Below are positions 30,724-34,207 of a stretch of 34,207 nucleotides of DNA, piece by piece. A program made the position numbers and the translations under genes. The stretch's first letter is position 1. Each line of letters starts with the position of its first letter. The DNA is from Dorea sp. AF36-15AT. GTDB taxonomy: Bacteria; Bacillota; Clostridia; Lachnospirales; Lachnospiraceae. The DNA lies in contig NZ_QUDV01000014.1 of assembly GCF_003477705.1 (NCBI RefSeq), forward strand, positions 1 to 34,207. The letters are read 5' to 3'. The notes below the pieces were generated by a model. The model searched no databases, was not told where the DNA came from, and saw nothing but the letters and a program-made list of their open reading frames with translations.

Positions 30724-31611
30724 ATGAATCTCTATCATCTCAGATATTTTGCTACTCTCGCTCATCTGGAACATTATACAAAAGCAGCTGAAATCCTCTC
30801 TATTACCCAGCCCAGCCTGAGTCATGCAATCTCATCTCTGGAAAAGGAACTCGGTGTTAAGCTTTTTGAAAAGGATGGCCGCAATGTGGTACTTACCAAA
30901 TGTGGACAGGCTTTTCTAGTTGATGTTGAACAGGCTCTGGATATGCTTGATTCAAGCGTCAATAAGCTTCAAATGACAGGATTGGGGGAAGGTCGGATAG
31001 ATATTGCTGAACTTCGTGTACTCAGCAGCACTGTTGTTCCTAACTTTGTGAAAGGTTTTTTGGATTCCTCATCTAATAAGAAGATTGATTTTTATTTTCA
31101 CAGTTCGACCGGTCTTACCTCTGACATGATCCAGGGATTAAAAGAACGGAAATATGACATTGCATTCTGTTCAAAGATGGATAATGAACCCTTGATCGAA
31201 TTTACCCCTGTTGCCAAACAGGAGCTCGTACTGATCGTACCCAAAGAACATCCTTTGGAAGGTAAGACTTCTATAGATTTGAAAGAGTCACTTGCTTATC
31301 CGCACATCGTCTTTTCTAAGCGAAGTGGTTTAAGGCAGGTTATTGATAAACTATTTGAAAAATGTGGCGGCTATCCGGAGATTGCTTATTCTATGGAAGA
31401 AGATCAGGGTGTTGCCGGACTTGTCGGTGCCGGATTTGGTATTGCTGTCGTTCCGAAGATGCCGATTCTTTCCTACATGCCTGTATCCATCATAGAAATC
31501 GCAACCCCATCCTGGGAAAGACTCTTCTATATGGCTACTTTAAAAAATGTATACCAGGCACCGGTTGTTATGAACTTTAAAAAGTATGTTACTGAACATG
31601 CCGAAGTATAA
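30724..31611 (+). CDS. LysR-family transcription regulator
   Basis: A 295-residue regulator. The winged HTH covers about 1-60 ('MNLYHLRYFATLAHLEHYTKAAEILSITQPSLSHAISSLEKELGVKLFEK' pattern, in pieces) and the effector-binding domain of periplasmic-protein type about 90-290, with 'VLIVPKEHPLEGK' and 'GAGFGIAVVPKMP'. It is divergent from the TIM-barrel/flavoprotein/dehydrogenase/MFS operon and probably activates it with quinate, shikimate or a related intermediate as ligand. I recall a similar LysR (QuiR) beside shikimate catabolic genes in Listeria. It has an AAGGAG site and ends at a bidirectional terminator. Confidence 0.93.
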   Translation: MNLYHLRYFATLAHLEHYTKAAEILSITQPSLSHAISSLEKELGVKLFEKDGRNVVLTKCGQAFLVDVEQALDMLDSSVNKLQMTGLGEGRIDIAELRVLSSTVVPNFVKGFLDSSSNKKIDFYFHSSTGLTSDMIQGLKERKYDIAFCSKMDNEPLIEFTPVAKQELVLIVPKEHPLEGKTSIDLKESLAYPHIVFSKRSGLRQVIDKLFEKCGGYPEIAYSMEEDQGVAGLVGAGFGIAVVPKMPILSYMPVSIIEIATPSWERLFYMATLKNVYQAPVVMNFKKYVTEHAEV

Positions 31612-31629
31612 TGCATGCCAAATGCAAAT

Positions 31630-31691
31630 AAATAGCCGGTACACAGCACATCGAATCTATGATTCTTGACAGAACTGTGTACCGGCTATTT
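31630..31691. terminator. Bidirectional terminator between lysR and thrS
   Basis: A perfect 17-bp inverted repeat (AAATAGCCGGTACACAG at 31630-31646, complement at 31675-31691) encloses a smaller hairpin (GAATC-tat-GATTC, 31653-31665). A-rich and T-rich ends serve both convergent genes. Confidence 0.92.
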
Positions 31692-31703
31692 TCATTCTAA
31701 TGA

Positions 31704-33671
31704 TTATTTTGCCTTTTCTTCTTCCGGCAATTCTTTTCTGATCTCTTTTGTACGGATCTCTTTGCAGATTGCATCGATGAACTCAGCAAGTGGCTTGGTT
31801 CCTTCATTACCTGCATAACGGCTTCTTACAGACACTGTTCCGTCTGCTTCTTCCTGCTGTCCGACTACTAACATATATGGCAGCTTATCCAGTCTTGCCT
31901 CACGGATCTTGAATCCAATCTTCTCTGAACGGTTATCAACTGTAGCGTCGATATCATTTTTCTTCAACTCTTTGCATACTTCATTCGCATAGTCTGCGTA
32001 TTTTTCAGAAATAGGAAGTACACGCACCTGCTCCGGACACAGCCATGTCGGGAACTTGCCGGCGTATTTCTCGATCAGCCATGCAAGTGTACGTTCGTAG
32101 CATCCCATCGATGTTCTGTGAATGATGTAAGGACGTTTCTTCTCGCCATTCTGATCAATGTAATACAAATCGAAGTTATCAGCAATCGCACAGTCAAGCT
32201 GAATTGTGATCATGGTATCTTCTTTACCATATACATTCTTAGCCTGAATATCGATCTTTGGACCATAGAATGCAGCTTCTCCGTCAGCCTCTACGAATGG
32301 CACATTCTTCTCATGAAGTACGGCACGCAGCGCATCCTGTGTGCTGTTCCAGTAATTGTCATCACCAAGGTATTTTGCTTTATTAGCCGGATCCCATTTA
32401 GACAGACGATATGTCACATCATCCTGCAGTCCTAATGTAGTCAGCACATAGTATGCCAGATCCAGACAGTTCTTCAATTCTTCTTCAGCCTGATCCGGGC
32501 GGATAACATTGTGAGCCTCAGTAATTGTAAACTGACGAACTCGTGTCAGTCCGTGCATTTCTCCTGAATCCTCTGAACGGAACAGTGTAGATGTCTCACT
32601 CATTCTGTAAGGAAGATCACGATATGACTTCTGTGTATTCTTATATACATAGTACTGGAATGGGCAAGTCATCGGGCGAAGTGCAAACACTTCTTTATCT
32701 TTCTCCTCATCACCCAGTACGAACATTCCGTCTTTGTAGTGATCCCAGTGTCCGGAAATCTTATACAGATCAGATTTGGCCATCAGCGGAGTTCTGGTAC
32801 GTACATAGCCCCACTCTTTATCTTCCAGATCCTCGATCCATCTCTGTAGCTTCATGATCATCTTCGTTCCCTTCGGTGGGAAGAGTGGAAGTCCCTGTCC
32901 GATCACATCTACCGTTGTAAATAATTCCATCTCACGGCCAAGTTTATTGTGATCTCTGCGTTTTGCATCTTCCATTTTCTCGAGGTGTGCTTTCAGTTCC
33001 TCTTTCTTATTATATGCAGTACCATAAATTCTCTGCAAACGTGCTTTTTCGGAATCACCTCTCCAGTATGCCATAGATGATGATGTCAGCTTAAATGCCT
33101 TGATGCCCTTTGTGCTCATCAGGTGCGGTCCTGCACACAGGTCTACAAATTCTCCCTGATCATAGAATGAGATTTCTTCACCTTCCGGCAGATCTTCGAT
33201 CAACTCTACCTTGAATGGCTCATCTTTCTCTTTCATAAATGCGATCGCTTCTTCTCTAGGAAGTGTAAATCTCTTTAATTCATGTCCTTCTTTGATAATC
33301 TTCTTCATCTCTGCTTCCAGTTTATCCAGATCATCTCTTGAAAATGGTTCTGCTTCAAAATCATAATAGAAACCATCGTCGATTGCCGGTCCGATAGCGA
33401 TCTTCGCATTTGGGAACACTCTCTTAACCGCCTGAGCCAGCACGTGAGATGCTGTATGACGGATAACTCTGAGTCCTTCCGGATCACTGGCTGTTACAAT
33501 ATTCAATTCGCAATCCTGATCTACTACTGTTCTAAGATCAACGATTTCTCCATTCACTTCTCCTGCACAGGCAACTCTTGCCAAACCTGCACTGATGTCT
33601 GATGCAATATCATATACTGATTTTGCTTCTGCATACTCTTTGACAGATCCGTCTTTTAATGTGATCTTCAT
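31704..33671 (-). CDS. thrS: Threonyl-tRNA synthetase
   Basis: A 655-residue class II synthetase that charges tRNA-Thr. Domains in order: TGS (about 1-62, 'MKITLKDGSVKEYAEAKSVYDIA'), the editing domain with 'HTASHVLAQAVKRVFP' and a later zinc-type 'DLCAGPH', the catalytic core ('YVRTRTPLMAK', 'MTCPFQYYVYKN', 'FRSEDSGEMHGLTRVRQFTITEAH', 'IHRTSMGCYERTLAWLIE') and the anticodon-binding domain ('PEQVRVLPIS'). The start at 33671 has GAGGAGG 8 nt upstream; the open frame runs on through the T-box leader to 33857, but that part is RNA structure, not protein. Expression is controlled by the T-box leader. Confidence 0.98.
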   Translation of the reverse strand: MKITLKDGSVKEYAEAKSVYDIASDISAGLARVACAGEVNGEIVDLRTVVDQDCELNIVTASDPEGLRVIRHTASHVLAQAVKRVFPNAKIAIGPAIDDGFYYDFEAEPFSRDDLDKLEAEMKKIIKEGHELKRFTLPREEAIAFMKEKDEPFKVELIEDLPEGEEISFYDQGEFVDLCAGPHLMSTKGIKAFKLTSSSMAYWRGDSEKARLQRIYGTAYNKKEELKAHLEKMEDAKRRDHNKLGREMELFTTVDVIGQGLPLFPPKGTKMIMKLQRWIEDLEDKEWGYVRTRTPLMAKSDLYKISGHWDHYKDGMFVLGDEEKDKEVFALRPMTCPFQYYVYKNTQKSYRDLPYRMSETSTLFRSEDSGEMHGLTRVRQFTITEAHNVIRPDQAEEELKNCLDLAYYVLTTLGLQDDVTYRLSKWDPANKAKYLGDDNYWNSTQDALRAVLHEKNVPFVEADGEAAFYGPKIDIQAKNVYGKEDTMITIQLDCAIADNFDLYYIDQNGEKKRPYIIHRTSMGCYERTLAWLIEKYAGKFPTWLCPEQVRVLPISEKYADYANEVCKELKKNDIDATVDNRSEKIGFKIREARLDKLPYMLVVGQQEEADGTVSVRSRYAGNEGTKPLAEFIDAICKEIRTKEIRKELPEEEKAK

Positions 33672-33778
33672 TTTAATTTCCTCCTCATGATAAAAATGTG
33701 TGCTCCTGTATATGAGCATAAAATAGATACTTCTGATTTTAAGATCGTGCCTCTGACTTTCTACCCTCTTTGCCATAT

Positions 33779-33818
33779 AAAAAAGTCCCTGGCACTGTCT
33801 TAAAACAATGTCAGGGAC
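33779..33818 (-). terminator. T-box conditional terminator
   Basis: GTCCCTG-type arms (33785-33799 and about 33805-33818) form a stem with one mismatch, followed on the minus strand by six U (33784-33779). The T-box core just upstream can form the competing antiterminator. Confidence 0.92.
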
Positions 33819-34070
33819 GATATATCTATCGTGGTTCCACCCATCTTCATCTTCCATCTCCTAAGTCATATCTCAACTAGAATTATCCATGCATAAATTA
33901 CTTATGTATAAATCATCTATGGAAAATCTCATTACTGATGATAACGGTATCACCGGACCGGATTAGGGTCACTCAGAGCTGGTCTTCACATATGATCAGT
34001 CAAGAAGCTTCCACCAAATGCTTCTCTCTCTGTGTCCTTCAACACATGCTACTCGTCTCTTCTTCGTGTT
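33779..34070 (-). promoter_or_regulatory. T-box riboswitch, threonine specifier ACC
   Basis: On the minus strand the leader has the T-box core GGGTGGAACCACG (33842-33830), followed by a terminator. Upstream is a Stem I with AGTA- and GGTG-type motifs. The specifier loop 'GAAG-ACC-AGCTCTGAG' puts ACC (Thr) at 33983-33981 followed by A, as usual. Uncharged tRNA-Thr would pair with ACC and the T-box sequence and prevent termination, raising ThrS. The remaining part of the 33672-34207 gap holds the promoter, a terminator from the gene beyond the window, and a short region before the thrS start. Confidence 0.93.
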
Positions 34071-34077
34071 CTTTAAT

Positions 34078-34106
34078 ATATTAGTACGAAACACCCCAAT
34101 AGTCAA
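34078..34106 (-). promoter_or_regulatory. Sigma-A promoter of the thrS leader
   Basis: Minus strand: TTGACT (34106-34101), 17-bp spacer, TAATAT (34083-34078), placing the transcript start at about 34070, at the base of the T-box. Confidence 0.8.
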
Positions 34107-34134
34107 TATGAATCTTATTGATTTCTTATTCTTT

Positions 34135-34168
34135 AAAAAAAAGACTGCAAACCTTATGGTCTACAGCC
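34135..34168 (-). terminator. Intrinsic terminator of a minus-strand gene lying beyond the window
   Basis: An 11-bp stem with three G-U pairs (34143-34153 and 34158-34168, 4-nt loop) is followed on the minus strand by eight U (34142-34135). The gene it serves is outside the window to the right. Confidence 0.85.
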
Positions 34169-34207
34169 TCATCATATATACCTTCAAAACCGTATACAAG
34201 AAACTCT

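Noticed and set aside
33672..33857. N-terminal extension of thrS by 62 residues
   Set aside because: The extension runs through the T-box core and terminator; a strong GAGGAGG site lies just before the ATG at 33671.

Overview
The window looks like chromosome from a low-to-moderate GC, anaerobic gut Firmicute, most likely a Lachnospiraceae member. The signs are strong AGGAGG-type ribosome sites, a T-box leader on thrS, several lineage-typical proteins (DUF4428 zinc-ribbon protein, endosialidase-like protein, DUF6142-like and VanZ-like membrane proteins) and a purE-purM-purN-purD string. The genus is an inference. No tRNA, rRNA, CRISPR array or intact prophage was seen. The only mobile-type gene is the 3' end of an Rpn/PD-(D/E)XK 'transposase' cut off by the left edge.

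Layout. (1) 1-1200: Rpn-like 3' end and a DUF4428 protein, separated by a bidirectional terminator. (2) 1.3-9.5 kb: a sugar module. A four-gene mannose-family PTS (IIA, IIB, IIC, IID) on the minus strand diverges, across a 499-bp region rich in inverted repeats, from a plus-strand operon. That operon holds an MtlR/BglG-type PRD regulator, a PH-like protein and an AlsE-like ketose-6-phosphate 3-epimerase. A convergent AraM-type glycerol-1-phosphate dehydrogenase follows. (3) 9.5-14.4 kb: a stress/repair operon, gntR-clpC-(endosialidase-like)-radA, with a GntR repressor where many Firmicutes have ctsR-mcsA-mcsB. (4) 14.4-15.9 kb: a MATE exporter behind a cluster of strong palindromes. (5) 15.9-19.5 kb: purE-purM-purN-purD with a clear promoter. 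(6) 19.5-23.5 kb: pyrE followed by an unlisted 50-residue membrane protein, a VanZ-like protein, a DUF6142-like protein and an M29-type aminopeptidase. A 40-residue CxxC protein lies just upstream. (7) 23.6-31.6 kb: a probable quinate/shikimate catabolic locus. (8) 31.7-34.2 kb: thrS with a complete threonine T-box leader.

The most interesting region is 25.4-31.6 kb. A LysR regulator diverges from an operon of a TIM-barrel enzyme, an Old-Yellow-Enzyme-type Fe-S flavoprotein, a YdiB-like quinate/shikimate dehydrogenase and an MFS carrier, followed by a separately terminated UraA-fold-like permease. The TIM-barrel protein carries the Glu-Asp-Gln-Glu metal set (E135, D165, Q191, E243) that I recall for QuiC1-type 3-dehydroshikimate dehydratases. 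Together these suggest uptake of quinate or shikimate, oxidation to 3-dehydroshikimate and then either aromatisation to protocatechuate or reduction by the flavoprotein. The pathway is an inference from motifs and gene order; the individual families are well supported.

Several starts were moved from the longest open frame to the codon with a proper ribosome site: PTS IIA and IIB, the PRD regulator (TTG), the AraM-like dehydrogenase, radA (GTG), the endosialidase-like protein, MATE, purE, the 40-residue protein and thrS.
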